Shown: positions 34,866-45,787, counted from the first letter of the stretch. The stretch is 64,000 bases of DNA from Xanthomonas cucurbitae (GCF_002939885.1 NZ_MDED01000002.1:124001-188000); one strand, 5' to 3'. Numbers and translations are program-made. The notes: generated by a model from the sequence alone, not told the origin.

Positions 34866-35882
34866 TCACCAAACCACTTCGGCCATCGAGCAATTCAGGC
34901 CCGAGCCGATCCCCATCAGGGCGATGCGGTCGCCCTTCTTCAGGCGGCCCAGTTCCTTGAGCTTGCTCAGCACGATCGGCACCGAGGCCGGTCCGATGTT
35001 GCCGTGCTCGCCGAAGATGGTCATGACCTTGGCCGGGTCGATACCGAACGACTTCACGAATGACGCGGTGTGCGGGCGGCTGACCTGGTGGATCACGAAC
35101 TGGTCCACTTCGTCCACTGCCCAGCCCAGCACCTGCTTGGCAGCCAGGAAGGTCTTCTGCGCCAGTTTGATGCCTTCGATCAGCAGCAGGCGGGTGTCGG
35201 TGACCATGCGGTCCAGGTTGCCCCGGCACAGCTTGTTCCACTCGGTGGCAGAGCGGGTCACGCCGCCCTTGTAGCGCGGCGCGTCCGGCACCAGCTCCGA
35301 GCGCGCCATCACCATGGCAGCGGCACCGCAGCCCAGGGTCAAAGCGGCCAATTCGTTGCGGAATTCCTCTTCGGTAACATCCGGGGAGGTCATGCGCTCG
35401 AGGGTCTTTTCATAGACCAGGTTGGCGGTCTCGCCGTCGACGATCAGGGCGTAGTCGATTTCGCCACGCTCCAGCATGCGCGCGGCGATGTCCATGCCGT
35501 TGATGAAGGCCAGGCAGGCATTGGCCACGTCGAAGGTGACGCAGTGGTCGCCCACGCCCAGATTGCCGGACACGATGGAGGCCGTGGACGGCTCCAGGTA
35601 GTCGCGGCTCACCGAGGTGTTAACCAGCAGGCCGATCTTCTCGATGCCGATGCCGGCATCGGTCAGCGCCTTGCGCGCGGCCTGGGTGGCGGCGTCGGAT
35701 GCCTGGACATCCTGGTCCCACAAGCGCCGTGCATGGATACCGGCAACGTCGCCCAACACGTCGGTCTTGATCCCGAGGCGGTCGTAGGTTGGTTGCAGGC
35801 GCTCGTTGATTTCCTTGGAAGTCAGCGTGTGCGGCGCATCAATATGCGCCAGTCCCGCGATGGAGACATTCTGGAAGAGCAT
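34866..35882 (-). CDS. oleA: Acyl-CoA condensing thiolase of olefin synthesis
   Basis: A 338-residue thiolase-fold enzyme of the FabH-like group. The catalytic cysteine is C123 in VANACLAF; E97 (YLEPS), H265 (VIHQVSRPH) and N295 (EHGNIGPAS) complete the active site. With a 20-residue tag offset these correspond to the residues described for the Xanthomonas campestris OleA structure. OleA joins two long-chain acyl-CoAs head to head to give a 2-alkyl-3-ketoalkanoate. It is the first gene of the pathway by position and is followed by a hairpin, so it is likely transcribed on its own. Confidence 0.95.
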   Translation of the reverse strand: MLFQNVSIAGLAHIDAPHTLTSKEINERLQPTYDRLGIKTDVLGDVAGIHARRLWDQDVQASDAATQAARKALTDAGIGIEKIGLLVNTSVSRDYLEPSTASIVSGNLGVGDHCVTFDVANACLAFINGMDIAARMLERGEIDYALIVDGETANLVYEKTLERMTSPDVTEEEFRNELAALTLGCGAAAMVMARSELVPDAPRYKGGVTRSATEWNKLCRGNLDRMVTDTRLLLIEGIKLAQKTFLAAKQVLGWAVDEVDQFVIHQVSRPHTASFVKSFGIDPAKVMTIFGEHGNIGPASVPIVLSKLKELGRLKKGDRIALMGIGSGLNCSMAEVVW

Positions 35883-35983
35883 CGAAGTAGCGCCATGGCG
35901 TCAGGCGAGGGGGCGCTAGTCTAGCTGCTGGCCGGTTTTACCGCATCTTTACAATTACATCGCCCCCGCCCCAGCCCAACGGT

Positions 35984-36304
35984 TCAGCGCGGCGGGCAGC
36001 GGAAGGCGTTGAAGCGCTGGCTCCCCTCGGCCGGCTGGCCCTGCGCCTGCACGGCATTGGCGTTGGCGCCCGGCGCTTCGTTGCGGGCCAGGGTTTCCAG
36101 TTCTTCCTGCACGCGCAGCGGGTTGCGGTTGTAGAAGCCGACCTTGCTCTTGACCGACACCACCACCTCGCCCTGCTGCTGGCAGCCGGCCGGCACCTGG
36201 CCAGCCGGGAGAACCCTCACCGTCTTGCCGCTTTGTTCGATCGGCACCCAGGTACAGGCGACGGTGGTGGTGGCAACCAGGACAGACAGCATCAGCACGC
36301 GCAT
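35984..36304 (-). CDS. Small lipoprotein (DUF4156-like)
   Basis: A 106-residue protein with a 16-residue lipoprotein signal (MRVLMLSVLVATTTVAC), then WVPIEQSGKTVRVLPAGQVP, a QQGEVVVSVKSKVGFYNRNP segment and a LARNEAPGANANAV motif, ending FRCPPR. The EAxxxGANAV-type stretch near the end is common to DUF4156/RcsF-like small envelope lipoproteins, where a pair of cysteines may form a disulfide (here C in PAGCQQQ and FRCPPR). Its role is unknown. Single gene. Confidence 0.7.
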   Translation of the reverse strand: MRVLMLSVLVATTTVACTWVPIEQSGKTVRVLPAGQVPAGCQQQGEVVVSVKSKVGFYNRNPLRVQEELETLARNEAPGANANAVQAQGQPAEGSQRFNAFRCPPR

Positions 36305-36691
36305 ACGGCATCACACCTGTGGGCAAAGCCGGATTGTGCCGCAGTCGGCTGGCCGCGCAGCGCATGCCACTGCTCCTACGACACACCGCATTCAGTCCAC
36401 CGGGAACCGCCGCGGCGTGCCCAGTGGCGGGCACGTCCGGTTGTCGGTTGCCCGCAAGCGTGTCCGGGTGTCCGGACGCGGACACCCGGCAGATCACAAA
36501 ATATCCATTAGAAACAACTGCATGTGGTTGGCACACCGTTTGCTCACTACCTCTTGCCTCTCGGAGCAAGCTACCGATAGCTGACTGATAGCTGAATAGA
36601 AACCAATCCGGCAGCAAAGTTCTTGTGCATACCTAGATGGTGTACTACATTACTACTACACCAATTATCACCCACGCCAAGAGACCTCGCC
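36305..36691. other. 387-bp divergent region with promoter for the VQVRPS-repeat gene
   Basis: The left part (36305-36480) is ordinary GC-rich spacer with a repeat fragment GCTCCTACG near 36372. The right part is AT-richer and has a direct repeat GATAGCTGA-ct-GATAGCTGA near 36575, plus the promoter and inverted repeat described separately. No gene is seen here. Confidence 0.5.
36623..36663 (+). promoter_or_regulatory. Putative promoter with inverted-repeat operator
   Basis: TTGTGC (36623-36628) and TACATT (36646-36651) are 17 bp apart. An inverted repeat TGGTGTA (36638-36644) / TACACCA (36657-36663) brackets the -10 hexamer. The arrangement suggests a repressor site over the promoter of the gene starting at 36692. 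The regulator is unknown. Confidence 0.45.
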
Positions 36692-37150
36692 ATGAACGCC
36701 CAGACCCTGCGCCTCGCCCTCTCCGCCGCCCTGATCGCCGCTGCCTCCCTGAGCGGCGCCGCGCAGGCCAGCAACCTGACCACGCTGGACGCGGTGCAGG
36801 TGCGCCCGTCCGCAGACCAGGTGACCCAGCAGACGCTGGAGCGCGCCAGCACCATCCGCACCCTTGCCGCCGTGCAGGTGCGCCCTTCCACCGAGCAACT
36901 GGCCGCCCTTGCCACCGAAGCGGCCGGCCCGCGCGTGGTTACCTTGGCAGCGGTGCAGGTGCGCCCGTCGGCCGGGCAACGCGCCGAGAGCATCGGCTAC
37001 CGTACCGCCACCACGCAGGTCACTGCCGGCCGTGCTGCCGCCACGATCGGCGCACTGGTGGGCGAAGCCATCGTGAAGCTGCCGGTGCCGCAGCTGCAGC
37101 CATCGCCGGTCGAGCTGGAAGCGCTCATCGGTGCCGCCACAGGCCTGTGA
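36692..37150 (+). CDS. Secreted protein with VQVRPS repeats, unknown function
   Basis: A 152-residue exported protein: signal peptide about residues 1-26 (ending SGAAQAS), then three near-identical units beginning LDAVQVRPS, LAAVQVRPS and LAAVQVRPS at a 26-27 residue period. A fourth degenerate unit (VPQLQPSP) follows near the end. Between the motifs are helical Ala/Gln/Glu-rich stretches. TLDAVQVRPS looks like the TonB-box region of Xanthomonas TonB-dependent receptors (xLDAVxV), but repeated and with no receptor barrel. I do not recognise a family. The gene stands alone, 27 bp before trmL, with its own promoter-like sequence. Confidence 0.7.
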   Translation: MNAQTLRLALSAALIAAASLSGAAQASNLTTLDAVQVRPSADQVTQQTLERASTIRTLAAVQVRPSTEQLAALATEAAGPRVVTLAAVQVRPSAGQRAESIGYRTATTQVTAGRAAATIGALVGEAIVKLPVPQLQPSPVELEALIGAATGL

Positions 37151-37177
37151 GCCGCGCGCACCGCTACACTTGCGCGC

Positions 37178-37654
37178 ATGCCAGCTCCCGTCCTCGACGT
37201 CATCCTGTTCCAACCAGAAATTCCGCCCAATACGGGCAACGTGATTCGCCTGTGCGCCAATACCGGCACGCGCCTGCACCTGATCGAGCCGCTCGGCTTC
37301 GACCTCAGCGACAAGCAGCTCAAGCGCGCCGGCCTGGATTACCACGAATATGCCCAGTTGCAGGTGCATGCAGACTTGCCCACCGCCCTGGCGGCGATCG
37401 CGCCCAGTCGCGTGTTCGCGCTGAGTACGCGCAGCACGGTGCGGTATGACAGCCCGCACTTCGCCGATGGCGATGCATTCCTGTTTGGCCCGGAGACACG
37501 CGGCCTGCCGGCCGAGGTGCTGGAGTCGATCCCGCCGCAGCACCGGCTACGGCTGCCGATGCGCCCGGACAACCGCAGCCTGAATCTGTCCAACACCGTG
37601 GCGGTAATGGTGTTCGAAGCCTGGCGGCAGTGGAACTTCACCGGTGGCCAGTAG
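37178..37654 (+). CDS. trmL: tRNA (cytidine/uridine-34-2'-O)-methyltransferase
   Basis: A 158-residue SPOUT methyltransferase that is close to family length. The N-terminus FQPEIPPNTGNVIRLCANTG and the knotted SAM-binding end LRLPMRPDNRSLNLSNTVAV (with LFGPETRGLP before it) are the family hallmarks. TrmL methylates the wobble base of leucine tRNAs. The start is the ATG at 37178. It may be co-transcribed with the preceding secreted-protein gene, since the gap is only 27 bp. Confidence 0.93.
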   Translation: MPAPVLDVILFQPEIPPNTGNVIRLCANTGTRLHLIEPLGFDLSDKQLKRAGLDYHEYAQLQVHADLPTALAAIAPSRVFALSTRSTVRYDSPHFADGDAFLFGPETRGLPAEVLESIPPQHRLRLPMRPDNRSLNLSNTVAVMVFEAWRQWNFTGGQ

Positions 37655-37728
37655 TCCCGACGGCCAGCACGACGCCAGCAACAGCGAGCGTCCACCGACC
37701 ATCACGTCTAGCAGTCGCGCCCAGCACA

Positions 37729-38952
37729 TCAGGCCTGCGGCTGCAGTCCGTTAGCCGCCTGCAACATGCCGCGGCAGCCGGCCCATAGCGCTACCGCCAG
37801 CAAGGCGATCGCGCCCAACGACAGGAACGCGATGCGGTAACCGAAGGCATGCGCCAGCCAGCCCCCGAACGCCGGGCTGAGCGCCGCGCCGATGCCCTGC
37901 ACCGTCATCACCGCACCCTGGCCGACATTGACCCGGCCGGTGCCCTGCAGCAGGCGCGCCACCAGGGCCGGCACCACCACACTTTGCAGCCCGGCGCCCA
38001 GGCCATCCAGCACCTGCACTGGAAACACGCCCCAGCCCTGGATCACCGACGCGGCCACCAGCGCCCGCAGCGGCAAGGCCATGAAGGCGACCAACAACAC
38101 CCACCAATGCCCGTGCACCCGGATCCAGCGCATCGCCAGCAAGGCCACCACCACCATCGTGGCCTGCGCCACCACGATCGTGGTGGCGGTCAGCGCGCTG
38201 GGGTCGCCGGCATGCGCCGCCACGATCGCCATGCCGTAGAGCGGCAGCATGGCGGCGTTGCCCAGATGGAACAGCCCCAAGGTGACGGCCAGCACCGCCA
38301 GCGGGCGGCAGGTCAGCAAGACCCGCCAGCCGCCCGGCGCATCTGCGCCGTCGGCATGGCGCAGGCCACGTGCGGCACGGTGATCGATGGCATCGGCCGG
38401 AATCGCCAGCACTGCCGCCAGTGCCAGCACGCCGAACAACGCCGTCAGCGCAAATACCGCAGCAAATCCGTAGCGCCACCCTAACCATCCGGCCAGCACC
38501 GCGGCCAGCATGTTGCCGGCATGGTTGGCGACCTGGTTGCGTGCCAGCTGATGGTCGAACCCGCGCGCGTGCACTAGCCCCAAGGTGATCCCGGTCAATG
38601 CCGGGCCGATGCCGGCTGCGGCAAGTGCCGAAGCGATCTGCGCGGCGACCACACCGGATGAGGTGGGCCGCAGCCAGATCAACGCGGTGGCCAGCAGGAT
38701 CGCCAGACAGCCGATCACCACCACCGCGCGCTTGCGCCGGGTGGCATCGACCAGCGCGCCGGCCGGCGTGGTGGCGAGCATGCCAGCGATGCCACCCACG
38801 CTCATCACCGTGCCGATCGCCGCCACGGACCAGCCTTTCGACTGCAGAAACACGCTGAGAAACGGCCCCAGCCCGTCCTGCACATCGGCCACGCTGAAAT
38901 GCAGCGCTTCCAGTGCGCGCGTACCGCGCGGTCTGGCCTGGCTCATCGGCAT
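37729..38952 (-). CDS. Major facilitator superfamily transporter
   Basis: A 407-residue protein with about 12 hydrophobic helices. The MFS loop 2-3 region is visible (GMLATTPAGALVDATRRKRAVVVIG), with a central cytoplasmic loop rich in charged residues (about 180-205). The substrate cannot be predicted; the overall pattern is that of drug or small-metabolite efflux carriers. The start is the ATG at 38952, with GGAG seven bases upstream; a second ATG two codons later is equally in frame. It lies downstream of two repeat-module protein genes on the same strand. Confidence 0.8.
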   Translation of the reverse strand: MPMSQARPRGTRALEALHFSVADVQDGLGPFLSVFLQSKGWSVAAIGTVMSVGGIAGMLATTPAGALVDATRRKRAVVVIGCLAILLATALIWLRPTSSGVVAAQIASALAAAGIGPALTGITLGLVHARGFDHQLARNQVANHAGNMLAAVLAGWLGWRYGFAAVFALTALFGVLALAAVLAIPADAIDHRAARGLRHADGADAPGGWRVLLTCRPLAVLAVTLGLFHLGNAAMLPLYGMAIVAAHAGDPSALTATTIVVAQATMVVVALLAMRWIRVHGHWWVLLVAFMALPLRALVAASVIQGWGVFPVQVLDGLGAGLQSVVVPALVARLLQGTGRVNVGQGAVMTVQGIGAALSPAFGGWLAHAFGYRIAFLSLGAIALLAVALWAGCRGMLQAANGLQPQA

Positions 38953-39056
38953 GGCAGTGCTCCGCCATGCGATGCAACGCCGGCACACAGGCCGGCGTGC
39001 GTGACAGACCAGAGGGCAACCATCTCAACCGCACACGGTGGCTGCATGTCCGGCTC

Positions 39057-39680
39057 CTAATGCTTGGGCTTGGGCTTGGGTTTGTGTGCAGGGCCGTGCG
39101 GCGGATGCGCGATTTGCTTCAGCGTCGCCGCCTTGCTGCCCAAGGCATGGGCATGGATCAACAGGCCGTGCGGGGTTGCCTTGGTATCGCCTTCGGCGAC
39201 CAGCGATTTGCCGACCACCAATTGCTTGGCGAACTGGGCGCCGGCATGCGGCGGAAACCGCACCGTCACCTCGTCATCGAGCAGCACGCCATGCACCTGC
39301 CCGTGCGGGCCGTGCAACAGCCGCGCGATGGTGCCGGCGTGCTGGGTAAATTGCGGCTTGGGCAGCTTGGGAGGCTTGCCGGCCGGCGGCTTGGGTTTGG
39401 CATGCGGCCCGTGCGGGCCCTCATCGACGATGCGCTTGCCGCCCGTAGGGTCGATCGCCAGCGCCACCAGCATGTCCACATCGCGCGGCTTGAGCCCACG
39501 CACGCTCAGCGCGCTGCCCGGCTTGAGCGCCTTGAGCAGGGCCGCCGACAGGTGCGGTGGGGTATGCACTTCGGTGCCGTCGGTCAGCAACAGGCCATCG
39601 ATATCGGCCTTGGGATTGAGCAGGAACCGCGCCAGAGTGCCGCGGGTTTCGGGAAGAAAATCAGGATCGACCCAATGCAT
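39057..39680 (-). CDS. Cytoplasmic protein with two copies of a novel ~45-residue module
   Basis: A 207-residue protein without a signal peptide. It contains two copies of the same module: RFLLNPKADIDGLLLTDGTE through the PPHLS helix to LSVRGL (about 18-63), and RLLHGPHGQVHGVLLDDEV through PPHAG to LVAEGD (about 117-163). They are joined by a Pro/Lys/Gly-rich linker, and the protein ends in a basic His/Pro/Lys tail (KPKPKPKH). The module pattern, strand-G-x-(V/I)-(D/H)-G-strand followed by PPH and a helix, is shared with the upstream paralog. I do not recognise the family. The start is the ATG at 39680, with GGAG seven bases upstream. Confidence 0.7.
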   Translation of the reverse strand: MHWVDPDFLPETRGTLARFLLNPKADIDGLLLTDGTEVHTPPHLSAALLKALKPGSALSVRGLKPRDVDMLVALAIDPTGGKRIVDEGPHGPHAKPKPPAGKPPKLPKPQFTQHAGTIARLLHGPHGQVHGVLLDDEVTVRFPPHAGAQFAKQLVVGKSLVAEGDTKATPHGLLIHAHALGSKAATLKQIAHPPHGPAHKPKPKPKH

Positions 39681-39815
39681 GGTTGAACTCCAACAAGAGA
39701 GGACCGGCCAATGCCGGCAAGCCGCGCCCTTCGCCCTGCCTTGGGCAGGGCGAAGGTGCGCGTAAACGTCAGTGCGGGCGGGCGCGTCTGTGTGGCATTG
39801 GCCACCGACACACGG

Positions 39816-40601
39816 TCAGCGCGGCAGCGGCACGGCCGGTGCCGGTGGCACCGCAGGCGGCAGCGGACCATCCGGCCGCGGGGGGCTGAACAAGGCACGC
39901 TGCGAGGCGCGGTCGCGGCCCAGCCCGGTGGCCTCGATCGAGCGCCCGGCAGCGTTGGCCACCCCGAAGCCACGCACGCTCAGGGGCGCGCCGATGCGCA
40001 GCAGCTCGGCGAACTGCAGCGCCAGATGCGGCGGCATCCGTACCACGGTGCCATCGCTCAGCAACGCACCGTTGACCTCGCCACCCGGCCCGTAGACCAG
40101 GCGCTCGATGCGGCCCTGCGCTTCCAGCGGCGTCAAGGCGGCCGGTGCCGGTGGCGCGGGGGGCGCCGGTGGCATGGCACCGGCCATGGGCGGGCGATCC
40201 ACCACCTCACGCTTGCTGCGCGTGGAACGGATGCTGCTGGCCCGTAGGACCGGCAGATCGCCCAGGCGATAGCCCTGCACGGTGACCGCATCGCCACGGC
40301 GCACCGCCGCCTGCAGTTCAGCGGACAGATGCGGCGCGATGCCAACCTGGGTGCCGTCGCGCAACCACAGGCCATCCACCTCGCCATTGGGATTGATCAG
40401 GAAGCGCTCCACGGTACCGGTGAGCTGCACCGGCGTGGCGGCAACCGGCGTCGGCGGCGCAGGCGGCATCGGGGGAGGCGGTGGCGGCATGCCGGCCGGC
40501 GCCCGCGCGGCGGCCGGCGTCGCAGGCGGCGGTGGAACCTGCGCGGCGGCGGTGGCCACGCTGCAGGCCAATGCAAAGGCAAGTGCGGTCTGACGCATCA
40601 T
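39816..40601 (-). CDS. Secreted proline-rich protein with two copies of the same module
   Basis: A 261-residue exported paralog of the downstream gene. A signal peptide (about residues 1-21, ending ATAAAQ) is followed by a Pro/Ala-rich spacer and two modules: VERFLINPNGEVDGLWLRDG through APHLSAELQAAVRRG to VTVQGY, and IERLVYGPGGEVNGALLSDG through PPHLALQFAELLRIG to LSVRGF. A second Pro-rich stretch separates them, and the C-terminus is again Pro-rich. The strand-rich module with a conserved His could be an OB-like fold, but that is a guess. The start is the first of two adjacent ATGs, with GGAG seven bases upstream. Confidence 0.7.
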   Translation of the reverse strand: MMRQTALAFALACSVATAAAQVPPPPATPAAARAPAGMPPPPPPMPPAPPTPVAATPVQLTGTVERFLINPNGEVDGLWLRDGTQVGIAPHLSAELQAAVRRGDAVTVQGYRLGDLPVLRASSIRSTRSKREVVDRPPMAGAMPPAPPAPPAPAALTPLEAQGRIERLVYGPGGEVNGALLSDGTVVRMPPHLALQFAELLRIGAPLSVRGFGVANAAGRSIEATGLGRDRASQRALFSPPRPDGPLPPAVPPAPAVPLPR

Positions 40602-40898
40602 GAGTGATCTCCAGGGCGGCAGGAGCGCCGCTCGCAGGGAGTACAAAGCAGCAATCGTGCCAACCTTTAACCCCTTGTTTTTACTGACTTGCGTTGCGCA
40701 CCCGGGCCGGCAGGCGTCCGTGTTTCATCCACTGGCCGTCTGCTTTGCGGACAACTTTTTCGACCTGTCCGCCTGGCAGGCACTGCGCCGCGCTGCGATT
40801 GCAGAATCCACCGCAGCGGCCACGGCGTGGCGGTCGTCACGACCGGGGCCATCACCTCGTGCGCCACCGCATGGCCGTACTGGTGCGTGCCCGCGTGT

Positions 40899-42223
40899 TT
40901 ACTGCAACCCGTAGTCGTCCAGCTTGCGATACAACAGCTGCCGGTGGATGCCAAGCCGACGTGCCGCCTCCGCGCGATTCCCCCCGCTGTGCGCCAATGC
41001 CTCCTGGATCATCTGTTTTTCCAGCCGCGCCACGGCGTCGGGCAGGCTGGTTTCCGGCGGAATCGGTGCGGCGCGCGGCGGCTCGGCCTCGCCCAGTGCC
41101 TCGTCCAGATCGTCCACCTCGATGCTGTGCCCGCGCACCAGCACCTGACAGCGCTGCACCACGTTGCGCAGTTCACGCACGTTGCCGGGCCAGGGATACG
41201 CCAGCAGGCGCGCCTGCGCCGCAGCCGACAGCCGGCGCGCACTGCCCTGTCCGTTGCGCAGGAAGTACTGCGCCAGCAGCACGATGTCCTGCCCACGCTC
41301 GCGCAATGGCGGCAATTCGATCGGCACCACGTTCAAGCGGTAGCGCAGGTCGCTGCGGAACTGCCCCGCAGCGACCCACGCCGCCAGATCGCGATGGGTC
41401 GCCGCCAGCACGCGTACATCCACCTTCTGAGCGCCGCGCCCGCCCAACGGGGTCACTTCGCCCTCCTGCAGGAAGCGCAGCAGCTTGGCCTGCATCGGCA
41501 GCGGCATGTCGCCGATCTCGTCCAGGAACAAGGTGCCACCATCGGCTTCGCGAATCAGGCCTGGGCGGTCGCTGGTTGCACCGGAAAAGGCGCCCTTGCG
41601 ATGGCCGAACAACTCGCTTTCCATCAGCTCCAACGGGATCGCCGCGCAGTTGACCGCAACGAAGGCGGCGCCCGCACGCGCACTGGCACGATGCAGCGCG
41701 CGCGCGGCCAACTCCTTGCCGGTGCCGGTTTCACCAGTTATCAGCACCGCCAGGTCGGAGGCGGCCGCCAGGCCGATGCGCTTGTGCACCGTCCGCATCG
41801 CCGGGCTATGCCCGACCAGTGCATCGTCTTCCTCGGGCAAGACCGCCAACGCGACTGCGGGTGCGGCATTGGTACCGTTCAACAACGCGCGCTCCACTAC
41901 CGCGACGATGTCCGCGCGCCCCACCGGCTTGACCAGATGATCGAACGCGCCCAGCGTCATCGCCTCGATGGTGTTACTGCTGGACACGTGCGCGGTCAGC
42001 ATCACCAGCGGCACCGGCGGCGCTGCGGCATCGGCGGCGTGCGCGCGCAGTACCTCGATGCCATCCATGCCGGGCATGCGAAAGTCCACGAATGCCAGGT
42101 CGATACCGCCGGCACGCAGCTGCGCCAGCCCCTGTGCACCGTCGCTGGCGGCAACCACCTCGTGCCCGAGCGAGCGCAGCGTTGCCTGCAAGGTGGCCAG
42201 GAATGCTGCGTCGTCGTCGATCA

Positions 42224-42239
<16 letters not shown>
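40899..42239 (-). CDS. Sigma-54-dependent response regulator (NtrC family)
   Basis: A 446-residue regulator. Its receiver domain (about 1-118) has phospho-acceptor D52 in FVDFRMPGMDG and the K104 switch lysine. The AAA+ domain (about 140-370) has Walker A GETGTGKE (169-176), the sigma-54 contact loop GAFSGA (216-221) and Walker B LFLDEIGD. A Fis-type helix-turn-helix (NRAEAARRLGIHRQLLYRKL) ends the protein. It activates sigma-54 promoters when phosphorylated by the kinase whose gene overlaps its start by 16 bp. Target genes are not evident; the closest downstream genes encode the module-repeat proteins. Confidence 0.92.
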
Positions 42240-43666
<1,427 letters not shown>

Positions 43667-43716
43667 GATGCGCGATCCCGAAATGGTGGGCGATGCGGCA
43701 GATGGCAGCGGCCACC

Positions 43717-45444
43717 TCAGCGGAAATTGGTCTTCACCAAATCGATCACTTCTTCGCCACGTCCGCTCATCACCGCCTTGAGCATGTACAGTCCCATGCC
43801 CTTGGCTTGTTCAAGCTTGATCGCCGGCGGCACCACCAGCTCCTGGGTGGCGACACGCACATCCACCAGCGCCGGCCCGGAATGCGCAAACGCCTGCCGC
43901 AAGGCGCGTTCCAATTGCGACGATTCGTCCACGCGGATTCCCAGGATGCCCATCGCATTGCTCATCGCCGCAAAGTCCGGGTTGCGCAGCTCGGTGCCGG
44001 TATCCATGTAGCCGGCGGCCTTCATCTCCATCGCCACGAAACCGAGCGAGGCATTGTTGAACACCACCACCTTGACCGGCAGGGCGAGCTGCGCCAGCGA
44101 GATGAAATCGCCCATCAGCATCGCAAAGCCACCGTCGCCGGACAGCGAAATGACCTGACGCCCGGGAAACGCCGCTTGTGCGCCCAGCGCCTGCGGCATC
44201 GCATTGGCCATCGAACCATGGTTGAACGACCCCAGCAGGCGCCGCTTGCCATTCATGCGCAGATAGCGTGCAGCCCACACCGTCGGCGTCCCGACATCAC
44301 AGGTGAACACCGCATCCTCGTCGGCGACCTGGCTGACCAGGCGGGTGACGAACTGCGGATGCAGCGGCTCGCCGGGATCGGCGGGCACCGCCAGATCGTC
44401 CAGCCCCGCGCGCGCGCTGCGGTAATGCGCCAGTGCCTTGTCCAGAAAGCGGCGGTCTTCGCGGCGCTGCAGCTGCGGCAGCAACGCAGCGATGGTCTCG
44501 CCCACATCGGCGGCAATGCCCAGCTGCAGCGGCGTGCGCCGCCCCAGCGCACCCGGATCACGATCCACCTGCACGATGGTGGCGTCCTTGGGATAGAACT
44601 GCCGATACGGGAAATCCGTGCCCAGCATCAGCAAGGTGTCGCAGTTGAGCATGGCGTGGTAACCGGAGCTGAAGCCGATCAGGCCGGTCATGCCCACATC
44701 GAAGGGATTTTCCCACTCCATGGATTCCTTGCCGCGCAGCGCATGCACGATCGGCGCACCCAGCGTATCGGCCAGAGCCACCACCGCATCGTGCGCACCG
44801 GCGCACCCGCTGCCGCATAACAAGGTGATCGACTTGCTCTGCTGGAGCAGCTCGGCCAGCTGCTGCACATCCTCAGCAGCCGGCAACACGCGCGGCGCAC
44901 GCAGGGCCGGCCATGCGCTGGACAGGTGCTTGTCTACTTCCAGCAGCGCAATATCGCCAGGAATCACCACCACTGCCACGCCTTGCTGCAGGATCGCCGT
45001 GCGCATCGCCCGATGCAGCACTTCCGGCAGCTGCGCCGGAGTGGTCACCAATTCCACGAAATGGCTGCATTCGCGGAACAGCTCCTGCGGATGGGTCTCC
45101 TGAAAATAGCTCAGGCCGATCTCCGACGAGGGGATCTGCGCGGCGATCGCCAGCACCGGCTGCCGGCTGCGGTGGCAGTCGAACAGACCATTGATCAGAT
45201 GCAGGTTGCCCGGCCCGCAACTACCCGCACACACCGCCAGCCTGCCGGTCACCGCCGCTTCGGCGCCTGCGGCGAAGGCGGCCACTTCCTCGTGGCGTAC
45301 ATGCATCCACTCGATGGTCTGCATCTCGAGTAGGGCATCGGTCAGGCCATTGAGGCTATCGCCCGTCACTCCCCAGATGCGCTCCACCCCGGCGCTGTGC
45401 AGCGTCTCGGCCAGGAACTGCGCCACTGTTTTTTGCTTGCCCAA
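43717..45444 (-). CDS. poxB: Pyruvate dehydrogenase (quinone), thiamine-dependent
   Basis: A 575-residue ThDP enzyme like E. coli PoxB (572 residues). It opens [20 protein letters not shown]-type with [13 protein letters not shown], the glutamate that activates the cofactor is in [15 protein letters not shown], and the ThDP/Mg motif is [13 protein letters not shown]...VVFNN. It oxidatively decarboxylates pyruvate to acetate, reducing the quinone pool, and its C-terminal helix binds the membrane. I choose the TTG at 45444, with GGAG seven bases before it, because it gives the homologous N-terminus; the ATG at 45504 would add 20 unlike residues and has no good ribosome-binding site. Confidence 0.9.
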   Translation of the reverse strand: MGKQKTVAQFLAETLHSAGVERIWGVTGDSLNGLTDALLEMQTIEWMHVRHEEVAAFAAGAEAAVTGRLAVCAGSCGPGNLHLINGLFDCHRSRQPVLAIAAQIPSSEIGLSYFQETHPQELFRECSHFVELVTTPAQLPEVLHRAMRTAILQQGVAVVVIPGDIALLEVDKHLSSAWPALRAPRVLPAAEDVQQLAELLQQSKSITLLCGSGCAGAHDAVVALADTLGAPIVHALRGKESMEWENPFDVGMTGLIGFSSGYHAMLNCDTLLMLGTDFPYRQFYPKDATIVQVDRDPGALGRRTPLQLGIAADVGETIAALLPQLQRREDRRFLDKALAHYRSARAGLDDLAVPADPGEPLHPQFVTRLVSQVADEDAVFTCDVGTPTVWAARYLRMNGKRRLLGSFNHGSMANAMPQALGAQAAFPGRQVISLSGDGGFAMLMGDFISLAQLALPVKVVVFNNASLGFVAMEMKAAGYMDTGTELRNPDFAAMSNAMGILGIRVDESSQLERALRQAFAHSGPALVDVRVATQELVVPPAIKLEQAKGMGLYMLKAVMSGRGEEVIDLVKTNFR

Positions 45445-45787
45445 GACGCCGCTCCGCCGTTGTTCGAAGAGCTGCCATGCTCCCAGTGGCGATGTCAGTG
45501 CCATGTGCTGGTCAACCTAACCCGTGCAAATACCGCCTATTTCGGCAACTTTTCCAACTCGCTCCATGGACGTGGCCAAGGAATGACCAGCCCGTCACGC
45601 TTTGCCCCGGTGTTACGCACATCTGCAAACCACCACAAGAAAGCGCAGCTGAATCTGGCGCGATGATTCATCAACTACTCAGTCCAGAATTCATGTCGCG
45701 TTCCAACGCATAACGGAGAATTTACATCTCGGCAACGAACGGCATCCGCCTCAGCGCCGGCCCAAACCATAAGTACAGGTATCGATC
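45445..45787. other. Divergent intergenic region poxB / ax21
   Basis: The 343-bp gap must hold the promoters for poxB (leftward) and ax21 (rightward). It is AT-richer toward ax21. I see no convincing full -35/-10 pair, small gene or strong hairpin. Confidence 0.5.
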
